NCBI GenBank assembly: GCA_041392065.1
Contig: JAWKMU010000006.1
Coordinates: forward strand, 186,001 to 250,000
Source of the DNA: CAJQLB01 sp041392065
GTDB lineage: Bacteria > Bacteroidota > Bacteroidia > Flavobacteriales > Flavobacteriaceae
DNA length: 64,000 nucleotides
Reading direction: 5' to 3'
Shown here: positions 35,163-44,745 of the stretch, in pieces
Numbering within the stretch: the first letter of the stretch is position 1
Layout of the letters: each line of letters starts with the position of its first letter
Notes under the pieces: model-generated
Told to the model about the DNA's origin: nothing
Seen by the model: the letters and a program-made list of their open reading frames with translations, nothing else
Databases searched by the model: none
Made by a program: the position numbers and the translations under genes

Positions 35163-36890
35163 TTAATTTATTAAATTTTTAGCTTGTCCTGCCCAATCAT
35201 CGCGTTCTGCTCTACCTGGGAATAATCCTGTGATTTCGTCTAACAAGTCGTATTCTTTTTTAGTCATTTTACTCACCTGAAGGAATGTATAAATTCCTAA
35301 ACTATTAAGTGCTTCTTCCATCTTAGGACCAACACCACTAATCTTCTTCAAATCATCAACTGTTTGCGTACTAGAATCAAACTTTCCGATAGTTTCAAAT
35401 AAAGAGTTTACTTTGTCTGAATTATTTTCTTTAGTTTTAGCTTTAGGTTTTGTTGTAGCTGAAATTGAGGAGGTTCTAGCATCTGCTCCTGTTCCTACTA
35501 AACTTTTACCAGCTTCTCTAAGGTTCTTATATCTTTCGCCTGATGATTTTAATATTGTTTTAACTTCAGCTTGTGCAATTACTGGGAATGTTCTAGCATA
35601 CAATAAGAAGAGAACAAAGAAAAACCCAATTGTACCAATAAAAATTCCTATATCAACAAATGTTGGTGAGAACATGGTCCATGATGATGGTAAGTAATCT
35701 CTATGTAACGATGTTACAATAATTACAAAACGCTCAAACCACATTCCTATATTTACAACAATAGAGATAAAGAATGAGAACATGATACTAGTACGCAATT
35801 TCTTGAACCACATAAATTGTGGAGAGAATACGTTACAAGACATCATCATCCAATAAGCCCAAGCGTAAGGTCCTGTTGCTCTGTTTAAGAATGCATATTG
35901 TTCAAACTCAACTCCTGAATACCATGCAATAAATAACTCGGTAATATATGCCACACCAACTATAGAACCTGTAATCATGATTACAATGTTCATTAATTCA
36001 ATGTGCTGTACAGTAATATAATCTTCAAGGCTACACACTTTTCTCATGATGATAAGCAGTGTGTTAACCATAGCAAATCCTGAGAAAATTGCTCCTGCAA
36101 CGAAGTAAGGTGGGAAAATTGTAGTATGCCATCCAGGAATTACAGACGTTGCGAAGTCAAAGGATACAATAGTATGTACAGAAAGTACTAAAGGTGTTGC
36201 TAAACCAGCAAGTACTAAAGACACTTCTTCAAAACGTTGCCAATCTTTTGCACGACCAGACCAACCAAAACTCAATAATGAGTATATTTTCTTTTGGAAA
36301 GGTCTTACTGCTCTATCACGAATCATTGCAAAATCTGGAAGTAAACCTGTCCACCAGAACACTAACGATACAGATAAATACGTAGAAATTGCAAATACGT
36401 CCCAAAGTAGTGGAGAGTTAAAGTTTACCCAAAGCGAACCAAATTGGTTTGGTATAGGTAATACCCAATATCCTAACCATGGTCGTCCCATGTGAATAAT
36501 TGGGAATAATCCTGCTTGTACAACTGAGAAAATTGTCATTGCTTCAGCTGAACGGTTAATTGCCATTCTCCATTTTTGACGGAACAATAATAGTACTGCA
36601 GAAATCAGTGTTCCTGCGTGACCAATACCAACCCACCAAACGAAGTTAGTAATATCCCAAGCCCAACCTACGGTTTTGTTCAATCCCCAAGTTCCAATTC
36701 CTGTTGAAATTGTATAAATGATACAACCTATTCCCCAAAGGAAAGCTGCTAATGCAATTGAAAATACAATCCACCAAGATTTATTTGCTTTCCCTTCAAC
36801 TGGAGCTGCTACATCAACAGATACATCGTGGTACGATTTTTCTCCTGTAACTAAAGGTCTTCTAATAGGTGCTTCGTAATGAGACGCCAT
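35163..36890 (-). CDS. actC: Alternative complex III subunit ActC (NrfD-like) with C-terminal helix-hairpin-helix domain
   Basis: Quinol-binding membrane subunit of the NrfD/PsrC family with ten helices over residues about 40-435 (family segments GHAGTLISAVLLLFRQKW and FIAWYSGVEFEQYAF). Unlike the roughly 450-residue family norm, it has 575 residues. After a Ser/Thr/Lys-rich linker comes a domain at 508-575 with a helix-hairpin-helix signature (LKKISGVGPKMEEALNSLGI), like those fused to several Bacteroidetes proteins. The added domain's partner is unknown; DNA binding is unlikely at the membrane. It lies between actB and actD. Confidence 0.93.
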   Translation of the reverse strand: MASHYEAPIRRPLVTGEKSYHDVSVDVAAPVEGKANKSWWIVFSIALAAFLWGIGCIIYTISTGIGTWGLNKTVGWAWDITNFVWWVGIGHAGTLISAVLLLFRQKWRMAINRSAEAMTIFSVVQAGLFPIIHMGRPWLGYWVLPIPNQFGSLWVNFNSPLLWDVFAISTYLSVSLVFWWTGLLPDFAMIRDRAVRPFQKKIYSLLSFGWSGRAKDWQRFEEVSLVLAGLATPLVLSVHTIVSFDFATSVIPGWHTTIFPPYFVAGAIFSGFAMVNTLLIIMRKVCSLEDYITVQHIELMNIVIMITGSIVGVAYITELFIAWYSGVEFEQYAFLNRATGPYAWAYWMMMSCNVFSPQFMWFKKLRTSIMFSFFISIVVNIGMWFERFVIIVTSLHRDYLPSSWTMFSPTFVDIGIFIGTIGFFFVLFLLYARTFPVIAQAEVKTILKSSGERYKNLREAGKSLVGTGADARTSSISATTKPKAKTKENNSDKVNSLFETIGKFDSSTQTVDDLKKISGVGPKMEEALNSLGIYTFLQVSKMTKKEYDLLDEITGLFPGRAERDDWAGQAKNLIN

Positions 36891-36919
36891 AATCCTTTTA
36901 TAATTGTTTCTTAATTAAT

Positions 36920-39900
36920 TTATGCTTCGTTTGTATTTCTTACCTTCACTTGATACACCACATTTGGTTTTGTACCAACGCTTTCTAGTAAGTGATACGC
37001 TCTTTTATCATCTTTTAATGCAGTAATATCATTGTGTTTTTCATTGATATCACCAAAAACCATAGCTCCACTGCTACAAGCTGCAGAACATGCTGTTTTA
37101 AATTCATTAGGTTTTACTTCTCTACCATCACGTTTTGCATCAAGAACTGTTTTTTGTGTCATTTGAATACACATTGAACATTTTTCCATAACACCTCGTG
37201 ATCTTACAGTAACATCTGGATTAATCACCATACGTCCTAAATCGTCATTCATGTGGTAATCAAATTCATCATTACCATTGTATAAGAACCAGTTGAAACG
37301 ACGTACTTTATAAGGACAGTTGTTTGCACAATAACGCGTACCAACACAACGGTTGTAAGCCATATGGTTTTGACCTTGACGACCATGAGAAGTAGCTGCT
37401 ACTGGACAAACAGTTTCACAAGGTGCATGATTACAATGCTGACACATAATAGGTTGGAAAGCCACTTGAGGGTTAGCTGATGGAGATTCCATTTCGCCAA
37501 ACGAACTAAGTGAGCTACTTAAACCTTTAATGTTATCTTTCTTTTCATCATCACCTTCAAATGATTCTTCAGATGAGTAATATCTATCTATACGTAGCCA
37601 GTGCATATCACGACTACGACGAATTTCTTCTTTTCCAACTACAGGAACATTATTTTCTGCATGACAAGCTATCACACATGCTCCACATCCAGTACATGCA
37701 TTTAAGTCTATTGACAAATTAAAATGATGACCGACAGAACGATCAAACTCATCCCAAAGATCAACGTCTGGAGATGTTACTGGAGTTTCAATATGATTTA
37801 AAGAAACTACAGGAACTGGATTCCAAGTACTTGATTTTTCTGTATTGAAAATCTCTAATGTTGTTTCTCTAATAATATCTCCACGACCCATTAATGTGTT
37901 ATGCAACTGCACACAAGCAAACTCGTGTTTACCTGAAGTAGCTTCAATTGTTACATCTTGTGTTGGGTTAAAGTTTGCATATAATGGATAAGCATTAACA
38001 CCTGTTTGCATTTCAGATTTCAACCCTTCGGTTCTACCATATCCAAATGATAAACCTACAGTTCCTTTTGCTTGACCTGGTTGAATGATTACTGGAGCGG
38101 TAATTGTTACTCCATTTACAGTTACATTAGCATACTTTCCGTTTAATCCACCTGTAGCATCATGACTACTCTGAGTAAAGAATGTACTTGGCTCTAAGTA
38201 TAATCCTAATTCTTTAGCATCTGCTTCAGAAATTGTTAAGTAATTGTCCCAAGTTGTTCTTGTTAAAGGATCAGGAAACTCTTGTAACCAAGGGTTGTTG
38301 GCTTGTTGTCCATCTCCCATTCCAGTTTTAGGATACAACGTTAACTCCATTCCAGAAGATGCTGTAGATGCCAAAATGTTTGCAATAGCACTTAGGTTAG
38401 TACCAGCAGATTCAACTTCAGTATTAGTTTCTGTGGTTTCTTCAGTTGCACTTGCAGCTCCAACAAACACACCATCATGTAATGCTTGATTAAATGATGA
38501 ACCATTTAAAATATTTGTATTCCAGTTATCTTTAATATAATCGTGGTATGTCATGCTGTTGCCATTCCAAATTAATAAAGCTTCTTGAAATTGTCTTGTA
38601 TCAAATAAAGGACGAATAGCTGGTTGTGTTAAACCATAATGTCCTTTTTTTATTTCTACATCTCCCCAAGATTCAAGATAATGAGGTGCAGCAGCTAAGT
38701 AATTGATATTTTCATTTGAAGCAGTTTCATCTTCTTTCATAGAAAATGCCACTGTCATATCAACATTGGCTAAACCATTAGTAAACTCATCTGAATTTGG
38801 CAAACTGTACACTGGATTTACACCACTCATAATTAAAACACCAACAGTTCCAGCATTCATATCAGCAACAAGCTTAGAAACCTCAGCATTGTTACCTTGT
38901 CTTGTTTTTAATGTTGTTTTAGGATCAAATGCCTTACTTGATAATGCTTCGTTAATAGCAAACACTAAGGTTTGAGCATTAACATCTTGTATCCCAGTAA
39001 CAACTACACCATTGCTTCCTGCTTTTAAGAGTTCAGATGCTGCTTTATTTACAGCGTCATCAATATGTCCAGGAAGGCTTCCAGAAACTGCATTACCTGT
39101 AACTTTTCCGTATAATTTAGCTAATGCTACTTTTTGCTCGCTTGGTTTTAAAGGAATACGCTTATCTGCATTAGCTCCTGTTAAGCTCATGTTTGATTCA
39201 AATTGAATGTGGCGAGACATTTTACCATCTTTAGGCACACGCCCTTTAGCGTATCCTGAATCAAAACCTCCACCTTGCCAATCACCTAAGAAATCAGCTC
39301 CAACAGAAACAATAGTCATTGCTTTAGAGAAATCGTAATTAGCTAAACCACGTTCTCCATATTTATTTTGGTAAGCATCAGCAGCAGCAGATTCTGAAAT
39401 AGCATCATAAACTACATGACGAACATTACCATATTTTTCTTTAAATTCTGAAATCAACTTTGAAGTTGATGGACTAGCAAAAGTTTGTGTTAGTAACACA
39501 ATATCTTTTCCAGATGCAACAGCATCGTTTAATCCTTTAGTTGTATCAGCATCAAACTCAACCCAAGAGCTGTCCTCTCCATTTTTCTTCGGATTAGCGA
39601 CTCTTAAGCTATCATACAAATCCAATACTGAAGCATTTACTCTTGCGTTTGCTCCACCACCAGTTGCTAAATCGTTGTTTTCGATTTTTATTGGACGACC
39701 TTCACGTGTTTTTACCAATACGCTTGCAAAATCATATCCATTAGCAATAGTTGATGCATAATAGTTTGCAACACCAGGAATAATTTGATCTGGCTGCACA
39801 ACGTAAGGAATTGACTTAATTACTGGACCTTCACAAGCTGCTAAAGATGCAGCAGCAGTACTAAACCCAACGTATTTTAAAAAATCACGTCGTGTAGTAG

Positions 39901-40048
39901 AAGAAGATTCCAATGTTTTCTTGTCGCCTAAAAATTCATCTACAGGAATTTCTTGAACAAATTCTTTGTGCTTTAGCGCCTCAACAAATGAGCTACTATT
40001 TTCATTTAGCTCTTCAACACTTTTCCAGTATTTCTTGTTTGATGACAT
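36920..40048 (-). CDS. actB: Alternative complex III subunit ActB (Fe-S, molybdopterin-oxidoreductase-like)
   Basis: A 1042-residue peripheral subunit. Residues about 40-75 hold a TAT-like signal placed inside the protein rather than at its start (TTRRDFLKYVGFSTAAASLAAC), the 'TAT-variant-translocated' form, with a possible lipobox. A long domain resembling molybdopterin oxidoreductases, but without cofactor in this family, follows to about 740. The C-terminal ferredoxin part has CTGCGACVIAC, CQHCNHAPCETVCP, CVGTRYCANNCP and CSMC...CSAAC, fitting three [4Fe-4S] clusters and one [3Fe-4S]. It carries electrons from quinol to the ActA hemes. It has 29 bases between it and each neighbour. Confidence 0.94.
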   Translation of the reverse strand: MSSNKKYWKSVEELNENSSSFVEALKHKEFVQEIPVDEFLGDKKTLESSSTTRRDFLKYVGFSTAAASLAACEGPVIKSIPYVVQPDQIIPGVANYYASTIANGYDFASVLVKTREGRPIKIENNDLATGGGANARVNASVLDLYDSLRVANPKKNGEDSSWVEFDADTTKGLNDAVASGKDIVLLTQTFASPSTSKLISEFKEKYGNVRHVVYDAISESAAADAYQNKYGERGLANYDFSKAMTIVSVGADFLGDWQGGGFDSGYAKGRVPKDGKMSRHIQFESNMSLTGANADKRIPLKPSEQKVALAKLYGKVTGNAVSGSLPGHIDDAVNKAASELLKAGSNGVVVTGIQDVNAQTLVFAINEALSSKAFDPKTTLKTRQGNNAEVSKLVADMNAGTVGVLIMSGVNPVYSLPNSDEFTNGLANVDMTVAFSMKEDETASNENINYLAAAPHYLESWGDVEIKKGHYGLTQPAIRPLFDTRQFQEALLIWNGNSMTYHDYIKDNWNTNILNGSSFNQALHDGVFVGAASATEETTETNTEVESAGTNLSAIANILASTASSGMELTLYPKTGMGDGQQANNPWLQEFPDPLTRTTWDNYLTISEADAKELGLYLEPSTFFTQSSHDATGGLNGKYANVTVNGVTITAPVIIQPGQAKGTVGLSFGYGRTEGLKSEMQTGVNAYPLYANFNPTQDVTIEATSGKHEFACVQLHNTLMGRGDIIRETTLEIFNTEKSSTWNPVPVVSLNHIETPVTSPDVDLWDEFDRSVGHHFNLSIDLNACTGCGACVIACHAENNVPVVGKEEIRRSRDMHWLRIDRYYSSEESFEGDDEKKDNIKGLSSSLSSFGEMESPSANPQVAFQPIMCQHCNHAPCETVCPVAATSHGRQGQNHMAYNRCVGTRYCANNCPYKVRRFNWFLYNGNDEFDYHMNDDLGRMVINPDVTVRSRGVMEKCSMCIQMTQKTVLDAKRDGREVKPNEFKTACSAACSSGAMVFGDINEKHNDITALKDDKRAYHLLESVGTKPNVVYQVKVRNTNEA

Positions 40049-40077
40049 ATTATAATTGAATTAACTTCTTTAATATA

Positions 40078-41367
40078 TTAGTAATGACATTTCCCACATT
40101 CCAATCCGCCCATTTGAGCAGCTGTTAATTGGTCAACACCATATTTTTTAGATAATTGTTCGTGTATTTTTGCGTAATACTCGTTGTCTTGAACTTTCAC
40201 ATTGGTTTCTCTGTGACAGTTAATACACCATCCCATTGTTAATGGTGAATATTGATACATAATTTCCATTTCTTCAACTGGACCATGACAAGTTTGGCAC
40301 TCTAAACCAGCTACAGACACGTGTTGTGAGTGGTTGAAGTAAGCAAAGTCAGGAAGGTTGTGAATTCTCACCCATTTCACAGGTTGTGTTTCTCCTGTAT
40401 ATTGCTGATCTACATCGTCCCAACCAGCAGCTGCATATAATTTTTTGATTTCACCATCATAAAATGCCTTATCGTATTCTGCAGTTGTTTCTCCGTTGTA
40501 TTCATAAACTGACTTGTGACAGTTCATACACACATTTAATGAAGGGATTCCAGAAGTTTTACTTACTCTAGCAGAAGAGTGACAATATTTACAATCTATA
40601 CCATTATCTCCAGCATGAATTTTATGTGAAAAATGAATTGGTTGCACTGGCTGATAACCTTGGTCTACACCAATCTGCATCATATAGCCATAAGCAAAAT
40701 AACCACTAGCCAATAATAAGAATATAGCAGTAACCAACATTAAAAATTGGTTTTGCACAAAAACTTTCCAGATAGATTTACGTTTTGTAGCTTCTGCAAT
40801 TTCAACATTATTAGCTTCTGCAAAACGACGTAAGGTTTTGTTTACCAAATAAAGTCCGCTAGCTAACAACATAAACAATAATGCTAAAGCTCCAAGAATT
40901 AAGTTGTTTGAAATTCCAGGCTCAACTGGAGTAACAGGAGTTGGAATTACTCCACCTCCTCCAGAATTATCAGTTGGTTCAGCAGCTGTATAAGCAAGAA
41001 TATCGCAAATATCTTGATCTGTAAGCTGCGGCATTGCTGTCATTGCTGCACCATTGTACTCAGCATAAATTTTATTGGCATAAGCATCGCCAGATTTTAT
41101 AACAGCAGCACTGTTACGAATCCATGCTCTAATCCAATCAATGTCTAACCCTTGGTCGTCAAGTCTTGCCTGCACACCTCTAAGTGCTGGACCTGTAAGC
41201 TTTTTATCTAAGGTATGACATGCAGCACAATTGGTATTGAATAACGTTTTTCCTTTTACAGGATCACAGTCATCTTGAGCAAATAATGAAGTAGAAAAAG
41301 TTAGTAAAAAAACGAAACCAAGCAGTACACTTTTTATGGTTAAGTTGCGGTATTTCACCTGTTTCAT
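40078..41367 (-). CDS. actA: Alternative complex III multiheme cytochrome c ActA, with fused N-terminal monoheme domain
   Basis: First gene of the operon. From the ATG at 41367 the product is 429 residues: signal peptide (KSVLLGFVFLLTFSTSLFAQ), a class I cytochrome domain with CAACH and a likely Met ligand, a helix, then a membrane helix and a periplasmic domain with CKYCH, CMNCH, CQTCH, CINCH and CGKCH. That is one plus five hemes. ActA of Rhodothermus is pentaheme, so the monoheme domain is an addition. Longer starts exist at 41412 (ATG) and 41457, but the predicted promoter at 41446-41476 excludes 41457, and the signal peptide favours 41367. Confidence 0.92.
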   Translation of the reverse strand: MKQVKYRNLTIKSVLLGFVFLLTFSTSLFAQDDCDPVKGKTLFNTNCAACHTLDKKLTGPALRGVQARLDDQGLDIDWIRAWIRNSAAVIKSGDAYANKIYAEYNGAAMTAMPQLTDQDICDILAYTAAEPTDNSGGGGVIPTPVTPVEPGISNNLILGALALLFMLLASGLYLVNKTLRRFAEANNVEIAEATKRKSIWKVFVQNQFLMLVTAIFLLLASGYFAYGYMMQIGVDQGYQPVQPIHFSHKIHAGDNGIDCKYCHSSARVSKTSGIPSLNVCMNCHKSVYEYNGETTAEYDKAFYDGEIKKLYAAAGWDDVDQQYTGETQPVKWVRIHNLPDFAYFNHSQHVSVAGLECQTCHGPVEEMEIMYQYSPLTMGWCINCHRETNVKVQDNEYYAKIHEQLSKKYGVDQLTAAQMGGLECGKCHY

Positions 41368-41445
41368 ATTGTTAGTAGAATTGTCTTCCAAACTTTGGTA
41401 CGATTTTTTCATAAAAGAAAAATGTTCGGTTATAAAAATCTCGCA

Positions 41446-41476
41446 CAAAAGTAACATTTAAAGTCGATTTTAGAAA
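41446..41476 (-). promoter_or_regulatory. Promoter for the act-cox operon
   Basis: On the minus strand: TTTC at 41473-41476, 19 bases, then TACTTTTG at 41446-41453. A transcript would begin near 41440, leaving a leader of about 70 bases to the chosen actA start. Confidence 0.65.
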
Positions 41477-41551
41477 TGTTAGAGAAGCGTTAATTTATAA
41501 TTTATAAACATTCTAAATAATAATTTTGCAGATGTTTTCGTTGATATGCTT

Positions 41552-41559
41552 TACATTTG
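41552..41559 (+). promoter_or_regulatory. Probable -7 element for the SPOR gene
   Basis: TACATTTG matches the Bacteroidetes -7 consensus 18 bases before the ATG. A TTTG lies 23 bases upstream, a longer spacer than the 19-21 seen elsewhere in this window. Confidence 0.5.
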
Positions 41560-41576
41560 CAGTAAAATGAAATAAG

Positions 41577-41960
41577 ATGAAACAGATTCGCTTAAAATAC
41601 CACATTGTTGCACTGATAATTGCGCTATTTTCTTTTTCAAATTTATCTGCTCAACAAGGTACCGTTGAAGTCAATCAAGACAAACAAATTGATGTTTTGC
41701 TAAAGGTTAAAAAAGATGTGAGTTCATCTGAGGCAAATTATAAAATTCAGGTGTATAGTGGCAATCGTCCTGGAGCTGAAAAAGCTCATTTAGACTTTAA
41801 AAATTCTTTTGGAGAATGGTCATCTTCTATGGAGTTTGAAACACCTAATTATAAAATTTGGGTAGGCAATTTTGAAACACGTTTAGAGGCAGATAGAGCT
41901 TTAGTAAAAATTAAACAAAAGTTTGCTAATGCTTTTTATTTCAAACCTAAAAAGAATTAA
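41577..41960 (+). CDS. SPOR domain-containing secreted protein
   Basis: A 127-residue protein with a signal peptide (KYHIVALIIALFSFSNLSAQ) and a C-terminal SPOR-type domain at residues about 50-125 (YKIQVYSGNRPGAEKAHLDF, YKIWVGNFETRLEADRALVKIKQKF). SPOR domains bind septal peptidoglycan stripped of stem peptides. With no catalytic or membrane domain, it is probably a periplasmic or outer-membrane-associated peptidoglycan binder. It is transcribed divergently from actA as a single gene and ends in a hairpin terminator shared with infB. Confidence 0.88.
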   Translation: MKQIRLKYHIVALIIALFSFSNLSAQQGTVEVNQDKQIDVLLKVKKDVSSSEANYKIQVYSGNRPGAEKAHLDFKNSFGEWSSSMEFETPNYKIWVGNFETRLEADRALVKIKQKFANAFYFKPKKN

Positions 41961-41975
41961 AATATATTTTTTAAA

Positions 41976-42009
41976 ACAAAAAAGGCAACTCAAATGAGTC
42001 GCCTTTTTT
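41976..42009. terminator. Bidirectional terminator between the SPOR gene and infB
   Basis: The sequences AAAGGCAACTC and GAGTCGCCTTT form an 11-position stem around AAAT, with A and T runs on both sides. The one mismatch (A-C) on the plus strand becomes a G-U pair on the minus strand, so it should work better for infB. Confidence 0.85.
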
Positions 42010-42027
42010 GTTAGTTATTTATTAAGT

Positions 42028-44718
42028 TTATTTCAATTTCTTTTTTACTGCAACTTCTTGGAATGCTTCAATAACATCGCCTTCCTGAATGTCGTTGTAA
42101 TTTTTAATTTGCATACCACAGTCGTAACCTTTTGATACTTCTTTAACATCGTCTTTAAAACGTTTTAAAGATGCTAATTCACCAGTGTAAATAACAACAC
42201 CTTCTCTAATGAGTCTGATTCCAGAATTTCTGAAAATTTTACCATCTGTAACCATACAACCTGCAATAGTACCAATCTTAGAAATTTTAAAGGTTTCCCT
42301 TATTTCGGCAGAACCTGTAATTTCTTCTTTAAACACTGGCGACAACATGCCTTCCATTGCATCTTTCAAGTCGTTAATAGCATCATAAATGATAGAGTAC
42401 ATTCTGATGTCGATTTCCTCTTTTTCAGCTACTTGTCGAGCATTGCCCATTGGACGTACGTTAAATCCTATAATAATTGCATCTGAAGCCGAGGCTAACA
42501 GCACATCACTTTCTGTAATAGCGCCAACGCCTTTATGGATTATGTTTACTTGAATCTCTTCTGTTGAAAGTTTTTGGAACGAATCTGTTAAGGCTTCAAC
42601 CGAACCATCTACATCACCTTTAAGGATAACGTTTAATTCTTTAAAGTCTCCAAGTGCAATACGACGACCAATTTCATCTAATGTGATGTGACGTTGTGTT
42701 CTAACTGATTGCTCGCGTTGCAATTGTGTACGTTTTGCTGCAATTTGTTTTGCTTCACGTTCATCTTCAAAAACGTTGAACTTGTCACCTGCTTGCGGAG
42801 CACCATCTAATCCTAAAATTGAAACTGGTGTTGAAGGTCCAGCTTCAGTTACATCATGACCTCTTTCATCGTGCATTGCTTTAACTTTTCCGCTGTTTTT
42901 TCCAGCCAAGACATAGTCTCCAACACGAAGTGTTCCTGATTGTACCAATATAGTTGATACATAACCACGACCTTTATCTAAAAATGCTTCGACTACAGTT
43001 CCTGATGCTGGTTTACTTGGATTAGCTTTTAGCTCTAACAATTCGGCTTCAAGCAATACTTTTTCTAATAACTCGGCAACTCCTGTTCCAAATTTTGCTG
43101 AAATATCGTGAGATTGAATTTTTCCGCCCCAATCTTCAACCAATAAATTCATCTGAGCCAACCCTTCTTTAATCTTATCAGGGTTTGCGGTTGGTTTATC
43201 AATCTTATTAATTGCAAATACTATCGGAACTCCAGCAGCTTGAGCATGGGAAATAGCCTCTTTGGTTTGGGGCATAATATCGTCATCTGCTGCAGCCACA
43301 ATAATTGCTATATCAGTAACTTGAGCTCCACGAGCACGCATAGCTGTAAAAGCCTCGTGACCTGGAGTATCTAAAAATGTTATTCTTTGACCTCCATCTA
43401 ATTTTACACCATAGGCACCAATGTGCTGTGTAATTCCACCTGATTCGCCTGCAATTACGTTTTCTTCACGAATGTAATCTAAAAGCGAGGTTTTACCATG
43501 GTCTACGTGACCCATTACAGTAACTATTGGGGCGCGTGGTAGTAAATCTTCAGGTTTATCTTCAACTTCTTGAATGGATTCCTCAATATCTGCAGTAACA
43601 AATTCTACATCGTATCCAAATTCGTCTGCAACAATTGATAATGTTTCAGCATCGAGACGTTGGTTCATGGTAACCATCATACCCAAGGACATACAGGCTG
43701 AAATAATTTTTGTAACAGGAACGTCCATCATTGTAGCAACTTCACTTGCAGTAACAAATTCTGTAACTTTTAAAATTTTGCTTTCTGCTTCTTGTTGTTG
43801 TAAATCTCTTTCGGTTTGCTCTCTATGTTGATCTCTTTTATCTCTTCTGTACTTAGCTCCTTTACCTTTGTTTGCTTTTCCTTGAAGTTTTTCTAAGGTT
43901 TCGCGAACTTGTTTTTGCACTTCTTCTGCACTTGGCTCCTCTTTTAATATGTGAGATCTGCGTTGTCCTCCTTTACCTTTTCTGTTGTTACCAAAATCAG
44001 GTCTTTTGTCGTTACGGTCTCCATCGATGTTTGAACCGACTTTATTAATTCTTTTACGTTTTTTCTTTTGATCTGATTTATTATCGGCAAATTTTTTGTC
44101 CTCTTTCTTTTTCTTTGGTTTGTTGAATTGAGAAAGGTCTATTTTATCGCCCGAAATTTTAGGTCCAGAAAGTTTTTGATACTTTGTCTCGACTATTTCG
44201 TCTGTTGCATCTTCTTGTTCTTCTTTTGGTTGAACCTTTTTCTTTTCAACCACAACAGGTTTTTGAGGTTCTTCTTTCTTTTCTACAACAGGTTCTGGGG
44301 CTTTTTCGGTTTCTTTTGGTTTATCTTCTTGTTTTGGTTGTGGAGCTTCTTCTGACTTTTTAGGTTTGTCTAAATCAATTTTACCGATTTTCTTTGGACC
44401 TTCTAAAACAGTTTTTGCCTTTACGACTTCTTTTTTAGAGGCTTCCTCTTGTTGAGTTTTGGCTTCAATTTCTTTTTCACGTTCTACCCTAAGTGCTTCT
44501 TTTTCTTTTTGCTTTGCTTCGCTAACTTCTTTAGAGGCCACTTTTTTGTTGGCATCAGTTTCAAATTCGTCAGATAGAATTTGATAAACTTTGTCTGAAA
44601 TTTTTGTAGTAGGACGTTTCTCTATCTCAATGCCTTTTGAATCTAAAAACTCGACAGCACGATCTAAAGATATGTTTAACTCTCTTAAAACTTTATTTAA
44701 TCTAATTGTTTCAGCCAT
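42028..44718 (-). CDS. infB: Translation initiation factor IF-2
   Basis: GTPase that places initiator tRNA on the 30S subunit. The N-terminal IF2_N helix (IRLNKVLRELNISLDRAVEFL) is followed by a long Lys/Glu-rich low-complexity linker to about residue 310, a second IF2_N-like segment, the G domain from about residue 395 (GHVDHGKTS, DTPGHE, NKIDK), and C-terminal beta-barrel and C2 domains. At 896 residues it is typical of Bacteroidetes. It is the last gene of rimP-nusA-infB, 27 bases after nusA, with a terminator after it. Confidence 0.98.
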   Translation of the reverse strand: MAETIRLNKVLRELNISLDRAVEFLDSKGIEIEKRPTTKISDKVYQILSDEFETDANKKVASKEVSEAKQKEKEALRVEREKEIEAKTQQEEASKKEVVKAKTVLEGPKKIGKIDLDKPKKSEEAPQPKQEDKPKETEKAPEPVVEKKEEPQKPVVVEKKKVQPKEEQEDATDEIVETKYQKLSGPKISGDKIDLSQFNKPKKKKEDKKFADNKSDQKKKRKRINKVGSNIDGDRNDKRPDFGNNRKGKGGQRRSHILKEEPSAEEVQKQVRETLEKLQGKANKGKGAKYRRDKRDQHREQTERDLQQQEAESKILKVTEFVTASEVATMMDVPVTKIISACMSLGMMVTMNQRLDAETLSIVADEFGYDVEFVTADIEESIQEVEDKPEDLLPRAPIVTVMGHVDHGKTSLLDYIREENVIAGESGGITQHIGAYGVKLDGGQRITFLDTPGHEAFTAMRARGAQVTDIAIIVAAADDDIMPQTKEAISHAQAAGVPIVFAINKIDKPTANPDKIKEGLAQMNLLVEDWGGKIQSHDISAKFGTGVAELLEKVLLEAELLELKANPSKPASGTVVEAFLDKGRGYVSTILVQSGTLRVGDYVLAGKNSGKVKAMHDERGHDVTEAGPSTPVSILGLDGAPQAGDKFNVFEDEREAKQIAAKRTQLQREQSVRTQRHITLDEIGRRIALGDFKELNVILKGDVDGSVEALTDSFQKLSTEEIQVNIIHKGVGAITESDVLLASASDAIIIGFNVRPMGNARQVAEKEEIDIRMYSIIYDAINDLKDAMEGMLSPVFKEEITGSAEIRETFKISKIGTIAGCMVTDGKIFRNSGIRLIREGVVIYTGELASLKRFKDDVKEVSKGYDCGMQIKNYNDIQEGDVIEAFQEVAVKKKLK

Positions 44719-44745
44719 AAACTGCTTTAATATATACTAATAATG

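Noticed and set aside
41368..41457. Longer N-terminus for ActA from 41457
   Set aside because: That start lies upstream of the transcript start expected from the promoter, and the extra residues precede a clean signal peptide.
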